From the NCBI GenBank assembly GCA_002427545.1, contig DIRM01000024.1:22134-41114 (forward strand): a stretch of DNA of 18,981 nt. The letters run 5' to 3'. Under the pieces are notes generated by a model. The model saw nothing but the letters and a program-made list of their open reading frames with translations, did no database searches and was not told the DNA's origin. The position numbers and the translations under genes are program-made. Every line of letters begins with the position of its first letter. Position 1 is the stretch's first letter. The DNA is from Mageeibacillus sp. UBA5436. Lineage in GTDB: Bacteria > Bacillota > Clostridia > Saccharofermentanales > DTU023. Below are positions 7,990 to 14,573 of the stretch, in pieces.

Positions 7990-8838
7990 TTATTTAGCAG
8001 GATTGCCGTAAACAATTGTATCATTTACAACATTTCTAATAACAACACTGCCTATGCCTACCAGACTGTTTTGGCCAATTTTTATTCGGTTTTTAATTTG
8101 AGAACCGATACCAATAAAACAATTATCTCCAATTTGAACAAATCCACCCATTTTTACATTGGCACAAATTGTCGAATTCTTAGAAATTTGGCAATCATGA
8201 TGAATATGACAATTTGCATCAATTTGAGTATGTGCAAAAATTCTAGTATAGCCAGCCAAGCCTGCAGAAATAATCGTATGACTGCCAATGTAAGAATTTT
8301 TCTCAATTTCAACTTTACCTAAAGTTGGCATATTACTTAAATTTCCATCTACTTGTATGAGATTAAAAGCATCGGCTCCAATAACAGCCTGTTCCGCAAT
8401 ATGGACATTTTTTGAAATTTTCGAACGCCGAATAATCGTACCAGATCCTATAAACGTATCATCACCAATCTCACAGTCATGATCAATGAAAACAAAAGGT
8501 TCAATCGTAACATGGTTACCAATTTTTACATTTTCACCAATCTTGGCACCATTATCTAAAGTGGTATATATTCTGTTTCTATTTTTTTTGATTTGTTTAT
8601 ATTCTAAGTTTTTAGTGAATTGATAATATGCTAATTGTGGATTGTCTGAAAATTCAAAATGATGATTTTGTTGTAATTTTTCTGGCACTTCCAAACCATG
8701 TTCAGCAAAAATCAAACAATGATTAACATCATTAAGATACATCAATAATTTACCTGCTTTAGCTGATAAAAACATTGCTGTATTAGAAACGGGATCACCA
8801 ATATATGAAACTGCTTTAATCGAATCCAAATAATTCAT
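7990..8838 (-). CDS. LpxD-like left-handed beta-helix N-acyltransferase, probable 3-amino-sugar acetyltransferase
   Basis: A 282-residue protein with a short N-terminal alpha/beta domain (about 1-90) followed by hexapeptide repeats ([LIV]-G-x-x-x-x) from about 97 to 268. The layout follows LpxD, not the smaller (~190-residue) WbpD: VIGADAF (152-158), an insert ending MPTLGKVEI (170-178), then IDANCHIHHDCQIS (206-219). His214 matches the catalytic His of the LpxD motif Q-I-A-H-N-V. The C-terminus stops right after the helix (VYGNPAK), without the LpxD C-terminal extension. Family members transfer acyl groups to amino groups of UDP-sugars. Its place between the WbpB- and WbpE-like genes points to acetylation of the 3-amino group of UDP-GlcNAc(3NH2)A, the WbpD step; that is inference. 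It starts 6 nt after the oxidoreductase stop with no clear Shine-Dalgarno, suggesting coupling. Confidence 0.85.
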   Translation of the reverse strand: MNYLDSIKAVSYIGDPVSNTAMFLSAKAGKLLMYLNDVNHCLIFAEHGLEVPEKLQQNHHFEFSDNPQLAYYQFTKNLEYKQIKKNRNRIYTTLDNGAKIGENVKIGNHVTIEPFVFIDHDCEIGDDTFIGSGTIIRRSKISKNVHIAEQAVIGADAFNLIQVDGNLSNMPTLGKVEIEKNSYIGSHTIISAGLAGYTRIFAHTQIDANCHIHHDCQISKNSTICANVKMGGFVQIGDNCFIGIGSQIKNRIKIGQNSLVGIGSVVIRNVVNDTIVYGNPAK

Positions 8839-8844
8839 ATCGCT

Positions 8845-9921
8845 TTATTTATCAAATCTTCCAACAAAATCTAAAGTTGAACATTCTTTTAACGGTAATT
8901 TTACAGTTTTGCCTGTTGCCGCAGATTTATAAATGGCTAAAACCAATTCTAAAGCATCTCTACCTGCTTTGCCATCTACATAAGGTTTATGATGATTTAG
9001 AATTGAATCAATCACATCAGCATATAAAGAATTATGCCCAAAACCATATACATTAGGTGGATTTTCATGGTATTTGGCTTTTACTTCGTTCGGATCATCA
9101 ACATTGTCATTAAACAACCATTCTTCTATGACATTGACTGATTTACCACCAGCTTTAACTGTACCATCAGAGCCAAATATATATAAGGTTTCTTCTAGAT
9201 TTTTAGGAAAAATATTTGTGGTTCCCTCAATCATGCCATAACTACCATTCGCAAATTTTATAATAGCCAAACCTAAATCTTCGGCCTCCAAATAATCATG
9301 ATTGAGTTGATCTGTATATGCCATGACCTCAGTAATCTCATTTCCCATCATCCAACGTAACAAATCAATATTATGAATACATTGATTCATTAAGGCCCCT
9401 CCATCTTGAGCCCAAGTGCCACGCCAGTCTGCTTGATCATAGTATTGTTTTCCACGATTCCAACGAATATGTGCTGTTCCATGAAACAATTTTCCAAATC
9501 GTCCTGCTTCTATGGCTTCACGAATTTTAGATATGGATTTATTAAAACGATTTTGATGGCATGCGCAAAGTATCAAATCTTTTTCGTCTGCTAAAGCAAT
9601 CATTTCATCTGCTTCTTTTAATGATAAAGCAATAGGTTTCTCTACAATGATATTAATATTATGATTTAAACAATAAAGAGCAATTTGACCATGTTTGCCG
9701 CTTTCTGTGCAAATGGCGATTAAATCAAGTTTTTCTTTATCTATCATTTCTTGATAATCCGTATATTGTTTTACATCTTTAAGTTGATATTTTTTTAATT
9801 TTTCAGTCATGTGTTCTGGCACAATATCACAAACAGCAATTAAATTTAATTTATTTTCTATAGCTGCTGCAAAATGATTATAAGAAATTCTACCGCAACC
9901 GATAATGGCATAATTTAACAT
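8845..9921 (-). CDS. wbpB: WbpB-type UDP-GlcNAcA 3-dehydrogenase (Gfo/Idh/MocA family)
   Basis: A 358-residue NAD-dependent oxidoreductase. The N-terminal Rossmann fold has the dinucleotide loop GCGRIS (8-13), CTESGKH (71-77) and VEKPIALS (93-100), whose Lys95 is the conserved catalytic-type lysine. The C-terminal substrate domain has GGALMNQCIHNIDLLRW (174-190) with His183, the second conserved residue of WbpB/WlbA. Known relatives oxidise C3 of UDP-GlcNAcA and recycle NADH through 2-oxoglutarate, coupling to the aminotransferase. I place the start at the ATG at 9921-9919, which begins MLNYAIIGCG as in the family and has a GAGG (9927-9930) 5 nt upstream. The frame is open to an earlier ATG at 9987, but that adds 22 unlike residues and overlaps the dehydrogenase gene. 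The gap to that gene is 43 nt. Confidence 0.92.
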   Translation of the reverse strand: MLNYAIIGCGRISYNHFAAAIENKLNLIAVCDIVPEHMTEKLKKYQLKDVKQYTDYQEMIDKEKLDLIAICTESGKHGQIALYCLNHNINIIVEKPIALSLKEADEMIALADEKDLILCACHQNRFNKSISKIREAIEAGRFGKLFHGTAHIRWNRGKQYYDQADWRGTWAQDGGALMNQCIHNIDLLRWMMGNEITEVMAYTDQLNHDYLEAEDLGLAIIKFANGSYGMIEGTTNIFPKNLEETLYIFGSDGTVKAGGKSVNVIEEWLFNDNVDDPNEVKAKYHENPPNVYGFGHNSLYADVIDSILNHHKPYVDGKAGRDALELVLAIYKSAATGKTVKLPLKECSTLDFVGRFDK

Positions 9922-9926
9922 ATTTA

Positions 9927-9930
9927 CCTC
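9927..9930 (-). promoter_or_regulatory. Ribosome binding site fixing the wbpB-like start
   Basis: GAGG on the minus strand with a 5-nt spacer to the ATG at 9921-9919. It favours this start over the earlier in-frame ATG at 9987. Confidence 0.7.
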
Positions 9931-9964
9931 ATTCATTTCGTTTTTATACTTCAATTTTTTTATA

Positions 9965-11275
9965 TTACAGTAAATGAATATTTTCACGATTTTCTATATT
10001 AGCGAAAGCATTTCTTGTATCAAAAACAACTTGAGCATGATCTGTAATATCTTGATAATCAAATTGTGAGTTGGCTGATAATAATAGGATTAAATCATAC
10101 TGTCCTAAATCTTTGGGCATTTCTGTCAATCCCTGATATATTTGATTTTTATGTTTGTACTCAGGAATTAAAGGATCAAAGAAAATCACATCAGCTTCTT
10201 TTTTCTTCAGTATTTCAATAACTTCTAAAGCAGGACTTTCACGGTAATCATCAATATCTGATTTATAAGACACACCAAGCACCAAGATTTTTGATCCTTT
10301 TAAGGATTTTTCAAATTCATTTAGAATTTCACCTGCTCTATCAACAGTATATTCGGGCATGCGATCATTAATTATCATAGAGGTTTCTATCATAGAAGTG
10401 TGAAAATCATATTCACGCGCTTTCCAAGTAAGATAATAAGGATCGAGTGGAATACAATGACCACCGAGGCCAGGGCCGGGATAAAAAGCTTGAAATCCAT
10501 AGGGTTTCGTTTTCGCTGCATCAATGACTTCCCAAATGTTGATGTTCATGCGGTTACAAAGGACCGCAAGTTCATTAACAAGGCCTATATTAATATTTCG
10601 ATATGTATTTTCCAGTATTTTTTCCATCTCAGCTACAGCAGGTGAACTAACGGTATATACCTCACTAGCTAAAACTGCAGAATAAACAGCGGCTATCACT
10701 TCTTTTGCATCATCGCCTATGGCACCAACTACCTTAGGCGTATTTTTAGTTTTATATTGTTTATTACCGGGATCTACTCTTTCAGGCGAGAAACCTAAAT
10801 AAAAATCTTTTCCGCATTTTAAACCTGATCCTTTTTCTAGAATTGGCTTAATTAACTCCTCTGTTGTACCAGGATAGGTTGTAGATTCCAAAACAACAAT
10901 TGATCCCTGTTTTAAATATTTTGAAATGCTCTCTGTAGAAGCTTTCAAATAACTAACATCAGGTTGTTGATAGGCATCTAAAGGTGTTGGTACACAAATA
11001 GCAATAAAATCTACATCTTTAACAAAAGAAAAATCCGAGGTCGCTCTTAGCATACCTGAATTTACAATTTCGGCTAAATCCTCATTGACAACATCACCAA
11101 TGTAATTTTCACCTTCATTAACCATATCAACTTTATGTTTTTGAACGTCAAAACCGATTGTATGAAAACCAGCTTTCGCTTTTTCAACAGCTAATGGTAA
11201 ACCAACATAACCAAGGCCAACAACGCCCATAGTTAAAGTTTTATTTTTTATTTTTTCCAATAATTTTTGTTTCAT
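9965..11275 (-). CDS. wbpA: UDP-N-acetylglucosamine 6-dehydrogenase (WbpA/WecC family)
   Basis: A 436-residue NAD-dependent dehydrogenase of the UDP-glucose/GDP-mannose dehydrogenase family, which oxidises C6 of a UDP-HexNAc to the uronic acid in two steps. Motifs: the Rossmann loop GVVGLGYVGLPLAVE (17-31), VPTPLD (95-100), LESTTYPGTTEE (129-140), FSPERVDPG (162-170), the central helix EKILENTYRNINIGLVNELA (218-237) and the catalytic Cys274 in PGPGLGGHCIPLDP (266-279), then the C-terminal domain with GVSYKSDIDDYRESPA (334-349). The next genes (WbpB, acyltransferase, WbpE types) make UDP-GlcNAc the likeliest substrate; UDP-ManNAc (WecC) is the alternative because a UDP-GlcNAc 2-epimerase is in the cluster. 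I chose the ATG at 11275, where the protein begins like its relatives (MKQKLLEKI). The frame also runs to a TTG at 11332 with a stronger ribosome binding site, adding 19 residues. Confidence 0.92.
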   Translation of the reverse strand: MKQKLLEKIKNKTLTMGVVGLGYVGLPLAVEKAKAGFHTIGFDVQKHKVDMVNEGENYIGDVVNEDLAEIVNSGMLRATSDFSFVKDVDFIAICVPTPLDAYQQPDVSYLKASTESISKYLKQGSIVVLESTTYPGTTEELIKPILEKGSGLKCGKDFYLGFSPERVDPGNKQYKTKNTPKVVGAIGDDAKEVIAAVYSAVLASEVYTVSSPAVAEMEKILENTYRNINIGLVNELAVLCNRMNINIWEVIDAAKTKPYGFQAFYPGPGLGGHCIPLDPYYLTWKAREYDFHTSMIETSMIINDRMPEYTVDRAGEILNEFEKSLKGSKILVLGVSYKSDIDDYRESPALEVIEILKKKEADVIFFDPLIPEYKHKNQIYQGLTEMPKDLGQYDLILLLSANSQFDYQDITDHAQVVFDTRNAFANIENRENIHLL

Positions 11276-11338
11276 CTTATCTGATCCTCTTAAACCTATA
11301 GTTTTATCAAAAATAATTTCACTATGATTCAAATCGCT

Positions 11339-11344
11339 CTCCTT
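11339..11344 (-). promoter_or_regulatory. Strong Shine-Dalgarno before an upstream TTG of the dehydrogenase gene
   Basis: AAGGAG on the minus strand sits 6 nt before TTG at 11332-11330, in frame with the dehydrogenase. The ATG at 11275 has its own AGAGGA (11285-11290) with a 9-nt spacer. Either start, or both, could be used. Confidence 0.5.
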
Positions 11345-11379
11345 AAAGATAATTTTACTATCTAAATTTTAACTCTCAT

Positions 11380-11385
11380 ATTATA
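11380..11385 (-). promoter_or_regulatory. Candidate -10 element before the dehydrogenase gene
   Basis: A perfect TATAAT on the minus strand lies in the 100-157 nt gap between the sugar transferase stop and the dehydrogenase start, about 50 nt before the TTG. No good -35 hexamer is seen at 16-18 nt. In such A/T-rich DNA this is weak evidence for an internal promoter. Confidence 0.25.
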
Positions 11386-11432
11386 ACTTAATAAAAATAC
11401 TTAAAGGTATAAAATGATTTATAAACATATTA

Positions 11433-12122
11433 TTAATCCTTTTTTAACAGATTAAACACTGTAAAAAAGATAATTCTCAAATCATTCCAAATATTAAACT
11501 TTTTCAAATATTGAATATTATATTCCATTTTTCTAGGAAGTACTTCTTCAATATATGTTTTTTCTATATTGTCGCTGTTTCCAATTATTTTTGCTTCATC
11601 TTTAAAATGAACACTGGCCTCTGACGTTACGCCAGCTGGCAATAATAAAGTAGCTAACATTTCTTCTGTATATTGTTCGACGTATTTAGGTACTTCTGGA
11701 CGAGTGCCAACAAATGTCATCGTACCTAATAAAACATTTATTAATTGTGGTATTTCATCAAGTCTTATTTTACGAATAAAACTGCCGACTTTTGTTATTC
11801 TCGAGTCTTGTTCAGCAGTAATCTGAGTTCCTTTTTTTTCTGCATCGACTACCATCGTTCTAAATTTGAATATACGAAAGTTTTTTCCATATTGGGTTAC
11901 TCTAATTTGTCTAAAAAAAACAGGACCTGGCGAATCTATCTTAATCGCTATAGATAAAATCAGAAATATAGGGGACAAAATGATTAAAAGAAGTAGCGCA
12001 AAAATAAAATCAAAAATTCGCTTCAAAATTAAACTCACTTTCTTTGAATTTAAGTATTCATAGTAAGGAGCTATCGTTTTTGTTTGCATGTTTTCTGGTA
12101 ATTTATTCCAATCAGGTACCAT
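11433..12122 (-). CDS. Initiating undecaprenyl-phosphate sugar-phosphate transferase (PglC/WcaJ family, short form)
   Basis: A 229-residue monotopic polyprenyl-phosphate phosphoglycosyl transferase. It has only the catalytic-domain architecture: a short N-terminal region, one membrane-inserted helix (about 37-61, KRIFDF then LLLIILSPIFLILS), IKIDSPGPVFFRQIRVTQ, FKFRTM (86-91), the Asp122-Glu123 dyad in RLDEIPQL (120-127) and VGTRPEVPKYV. This family attaches the first sugar phosphate to undecaprenyl phosphate at the cytoplasmic face and so starts the repeat unit. A di-N-acetylated or 4-amino 6-deoxy HexNAc is common for PglC relatives, but the sugar cannot be read here. It is the first gene of the minus-strand block. 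The start is the ATG at 12122; a GTG directly before it is also in frame. No strong Shine-Dalgarno is visible. Confidence 0.92.
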   Translation of the reverse strand: MVPDWNKLPENMQTKTIAPYYEYLNSKKVSLILKRIFDFIFALLLLIILSPIFLILSIAIKIDSPGPVFFRQIRVTQYGKNFRIFKFRTMVVDAEKKGTQITAEQDSRITKVGSFIRKIRLDEIPQLINVLLGTMTFVGTRPEVPKYVEQYTEEMLATLLLPAGVTSEASVHFKDEAKIIGNSDNIEKTYIEEVLPRKMEYNIQYLKKFNIWNDLRIIFFTVFNLLKKD

Positions 12123-12225
12123 CACAAATATTCTTTAACCGTTTCTATATTTTTTAATAATATACTATATCTGATGCCTGATAACATAGTATGTAGAGGT
12201 AAAGTATTTTTATTTATAGATATAT

Positions 12226-12231
12226 ATTATA
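12226..12231 (-). promoter_or_regulatory. Candidate -10 element for the minus-strand polysaccharide block
   Basis: A perfect TATAAT on the minus strand lies about 105 nt before the sugar transferase start. A -35 match at the usual distance is poor. The inverted repeats at 12237-12263 and 12269-12301 lie directly upstream, where an activator or repressor could act. Confidence 0.3.
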
Positions 12232-12236
12232 AGCAT

Positions 12237-12263
12237 TAGGATTATCTTTACTTTTAAATCCTA
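12237..12263. repeat. Inverted repeat with 7-bp arms
   Basis: TAGGATT at 12237-12243 and AATCCTA at 12257-12263 form perfect arms around a 13-nt centre. No T-run follows on either strand, so it is not terminator-like. It abuts the candidate minus-strand promoter. Confidence 0.6.
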
Positions 12264-12268
12264 GGTTT

Positions 12269-12301
12269 TTATAAGCCATAAGTAATAGTAATGGCTTATA
12301 A
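12269..12301. repeat. Inverted repeat with perfect 11-bp arms
   Basis: TTATAAGCCAT (12269-12279) and ATGGCTTATAA (12291-12301) are perfect reverse complements around an 11-nt centre; the pairing extends outward through one G·T and two A·T pairs. Neither strand has a T-run after the stem, so intrinsic termination is unlikely. Its place in the divergent promoter region suggests an operator or a leader hairpin. Confidence 0.75.
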
Positions 12302-12503
12302 GAAACATTGCAAAAAACACTTTTTTTCACCATATCTATTCTTAATTTTATATTAACTATTTTTTATATTATATTAGATAATACACTATAAATTTTCTAA
12401 AGTAAGACTCAATTTGATTAGATTAAGAAAAACTTAAATTCTTATAAAATTTTTAAGCTAAATGAATAAGAAATAAATTAAGCAAGTCATCTTTTGATTC
12501 AAA

Positions 12504-12515
12504 ATGATATATCAT
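12504..12515. repeat. Perfect 12-bp palindrome (operator-like)
   Basis: ATGATATATCAT is self-complementary. It lies about 150 nt upstream of the plus-strand dehydratase start. The related AAAATGATATAT recurs at 12554-12565. A/T-only palindromes arise easily by chance in such DNA. Confidence 0.4.
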
Positions 12516-12569
12516 AATGCTATTTAGGTAAAAATAAATTGCTTATACTTTTAAAAATGATATATTTAG

Positions 12570-12597
12570 GTGATAATTAGAGAATAACTTATATTAT
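12570..12597 (+). promoter_or_regulatory. Candidate promoter for the 4,6-dehydratase gene
   Basis: GTGATA (12570-12575, four of six matches to TTGACA) lies 16 nt before TATTAT (12592-12597, five of six matches to TATAAT), about 65 nt before the ATG. The gene has a GAGG shortly before its start, within AGTGAGGAAACATG. Confidence 0.3.
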
Positions 12598-12661
12598 AGT
12601 TATCTATTAATATTAAATGTATTCTTTAAAAAAACACATTTGATATGTTAAGTGAGGAAAC

Positions 12662-14551
12662 ATGGACAATTCAAAACCCAAAAGAAGAATTACACCTAAT
12701 AAATTTATTTTAATGGTTTATGATATTAGTTCTACAGTTATTGCTGTATTGATCTCTTTATTAATATTTTACGAAGGTCATATCACACCTGCAGCTATAG
12801 ATATTTTTAAGCAAACTTGGTTTGTTTATCCTATAGTAGGTGCCATCATTTTTTATCTTATTGGCTTTTTTGATCAAATGTGGGCTTTTGCAAGTACGAC
12901 TCAATATATGATGATTACTGCTGGAGCATTAGTACAAACCGTAGCCATGGTTTTAATTTTGCAATTGATGAATTTGCGATTTGCCTATGTTATTTATGTC
13001 TTATATTGGTTTCTTTTAACAATCATCCTATTATTTATTAGAGTCGTATTCCGTTGGTATCGCAGTCAACAAGTTAAAAAGAGGCAAAAGGCACAAACAG
13101 ATGAAGCGACCAAAAACGTATTAATTGTAGGTGCAGGTCAAGCAGGTTTTCAAATTATTTCCGAATTACAAAATCGTCAAGTCATCCGAAAGCCTATTGC
13201 TATTGTTGATGATAACCCTTTAACTCATACTTATAAGAATCTTGGCGTACCTGTTTTAGGTGATCGTTATAGCATTCCTCATTTAGTAAAAGACTTAAAA
13301 ATAGATGAAATTATTTTAGCCCTTCCTAGTGCACCGCGCTCGGAGATTAGAGAAATTATTGAAATTGCTCGTAATACATCAGCTAAAGTTCTTATGCTGC
13401 CATATTTTGCTGGCGCTTTGAACGAAGATTATTCGGCTAAATTAAGTGATATTCGAGAAATAAATATTGAAGACTTATTAGGCCGTGAACCTATTAAATT
13501 AGAAATGGATGGCATTGCCGCTTATTTAAAAGGAAAATCCGTATTGGTTACTGGTGGTGGTGGTTCTATTGGATCGGAATTAGCACGACAAATTGCTAAG
13601 TTCAAGCCAGGTATTTTAGTTTTATTTGATATATATGAAAATAATGTTTATGAATTACAACAAGAATTAAAAGCTAAATATGGTGATTCTTTAAATTTAA
13701 TTGTTCAAATCGGTTCTGTACGTGATAAATCACGTATTGAACAAATATTTGCTCAATGGCATCCTAATGTTATATTCCATGCAGCAGCACATAAACATGT
13801 TCCTTTAATGGAAGATAGTCCCGAAGATGCCGTCAAAAATAATTTATTAGGTACTTCTTATGTAGCTGAAATAGCTGGCAAATATCATGCTGAAAAAATG
13901 GTTTTAATTTCAACAGATAAAGCCGTTAATCCAACCAATGTTATGGGTTCAACGAAACGTCTTTGTGAAATGGTAATGTTAGCTGCTAATCAAAAGTACC
14001 CTAATACATGTTATGCTGCGGTTCGTTTTGGGAATGTTTTAGGTTCCAGTGGTTCTGTCATTCCTCTTTTTGAAAAACAAATTAAAGAACAACATCGTGT
14101 TACTGTTACACATCCTGATATCAAGCGTTACTTTATGACCATACCTGAAGCATCTAGGCTAGTTTTACAAGCTGGTTCTTATGCCAATCATGGTGAAATA
14201 TTTGTTTTAGATATGGGCGAGCCAGTCAAAATTCTTGATTTAGCAAAAGAATTAATTCGTCTATCTGGATATGAACCAGATGTTGATATCCCTATTGATT
14301 ATATTGGTTTAAGACCAGGCGAAAAAATGTTTGAAGAATTGTATTTGGATAAAGAGCATTTAGATAAAACGGCTCATTCAAAGATTTTCACTTTACAGCA
14401 AAATCATGAAGTTAAATCGCTGAAAAAAGAAATCAATACTTTATTAAATCTAATACATATTCGCTCGCCAAAATTAAACAAAAAGGTAAATACATTATTA
14501 AATGATACTGTTTCACTTATTGGTGAGGAAAATCCATATAAACAAAAATAA
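12662..14551 (+). CDS. Membrane-bound UDP-HexNAc 4,6-dehydratase (WbpM/PglF/CapD-like)
   Basis: A 629-residue protein with about four N-terminal transmembrane helices (about 17-36, 52-72, 83-103, 107-130), a first Rossmann domain with VGAGQAG (156-162) and a C-terminal extended SDR domain with TGGGGSIGSELARQ (297-310), AAAHKHVPLMEDSP (374-387), STDKAVNPTN (417-426) and RPGEKMFEEL (551-560). The usual SDR Tyr-x-x-x-Lys is Met428-x-x-x-Lys432 (MGSTK), as in WbpM, PglF and FlaA1-type dehydratases. It likely converts UDP-GlcNAc to UDP-4-keto-6-deoxy-GlcNAc at the membrane, a precursor of sugars such as bacillosamine, FucNAc or QuiNAc. Size is normal. It is transcribed divergently from the main block. 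Its product needs an aminotransferase or reductase; the partial aminotransferase at 1-731 is the only visible candidate. GAGG precedes the ATG. Confidence 0.93.
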   Translation: MDNSKPKRRITPNKFILMVYDISSTVIAVLISLLIFYEGHITPAAIDIFKQTWFVYPIVGAIIFYLIGFFDQMWAFASTTQYMMITAGALVQTVAMVLILQLMNLRFAYVIYVLYWFLLTIILLFIRVVFRWYRSQQVKKRQKAQTDEATKNVLIVGAGQAGFQIISELQNRQVIRKPIAIVDDNPLTHTYKNLGVPVLGDRYSIPHLVKDLKIDEIILALPSAPRSEIREIIEIARNTSAKVLMLPYFAGALNEDYSAKLSDIREINIEDLLGREPIKLEMDGIAAYLKGKSVLVTGGGGSIGSELARQIAKFKPGILVLFDIYENNVYELQQELKAKYGDSLNLIVQIGSVRDKSRIEQIFAQWHPNVIFHAAAHKHVPLMEDSPEDAVKNNLLGTSYVAEIAGKYHAEKMVLISTDKAVNPTNVMGSTKRLCEMVMLAANQKYPNTCYAAVRFGNVLGSSGSVIPLFEKQIKEQHRVTVTHPDIKRYFMTIPEASRLVLQAGSYANHGEIFVLDMGEPVKILDLAKELIRLSGYEPDVDIPIDYIGLRPGEKMFEELYLDKEHLDKTAHSKIFTLQQNHEVKSLKKEINTLLNLIHIRSPKLNKKVNTLLNDTVSLIGEENPYKQK

Positions 14552-14573
14552 CGATAAAATGATATTAAATCTA

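Larger units (their letters stand above)
12126..12661. other. Divergent, gene-free regulatory region rich in inverted repeats
   Basis: This stretch of over 500 nt between the sugar transferase (minus) and the 4,6-dehydratase (plus) has no convincing reading frame and is very A/T-rich. It holds two adjacent inverted repeats (12237-12263 and 12269-12301), a perfect 12-bp palindrome (12504-12515), a diverged direct repeat (12501-12572) and candidate promoters facing both genes. Three copies of TTATAAGC or its complement occur at 12228-12235, 12269-12276 and 12294-12301. It probably contains the promoters of both flanking units. Confidence 0.7.

Noticed and set aside
7617..8322. Plus-strand open frames opposite the aminotransferase and acyltransferase genes
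   Set aside because: The 114-codon frame at 7978-8322 is antisense to the hexapeptide repeats, whose regular codons keep the opposite strand open.
7990..8838. LpxD similarity as proof of a Gram-negative lipid A pathway
   Set aside because: No other lipid A gene is present, the gene sits inside a UDP-uronic acid set, and LpxD-like acyltransferases occur in capsule clusters.
9922..9987. 22-residue N-terminal extension of the WbpB-like enzyme
   Set aside because: The ATG at 9921 has a good GAGG and starts exactly at the family N-terminus; the extension overlaps the dehydrogenase gene.
12269..12301. Intrinsic terminator reading of the 11-bp hairpin
   Set aside because: No T-run follows the stem on either strand, and the hairpin lies upstream of both flanking genes.
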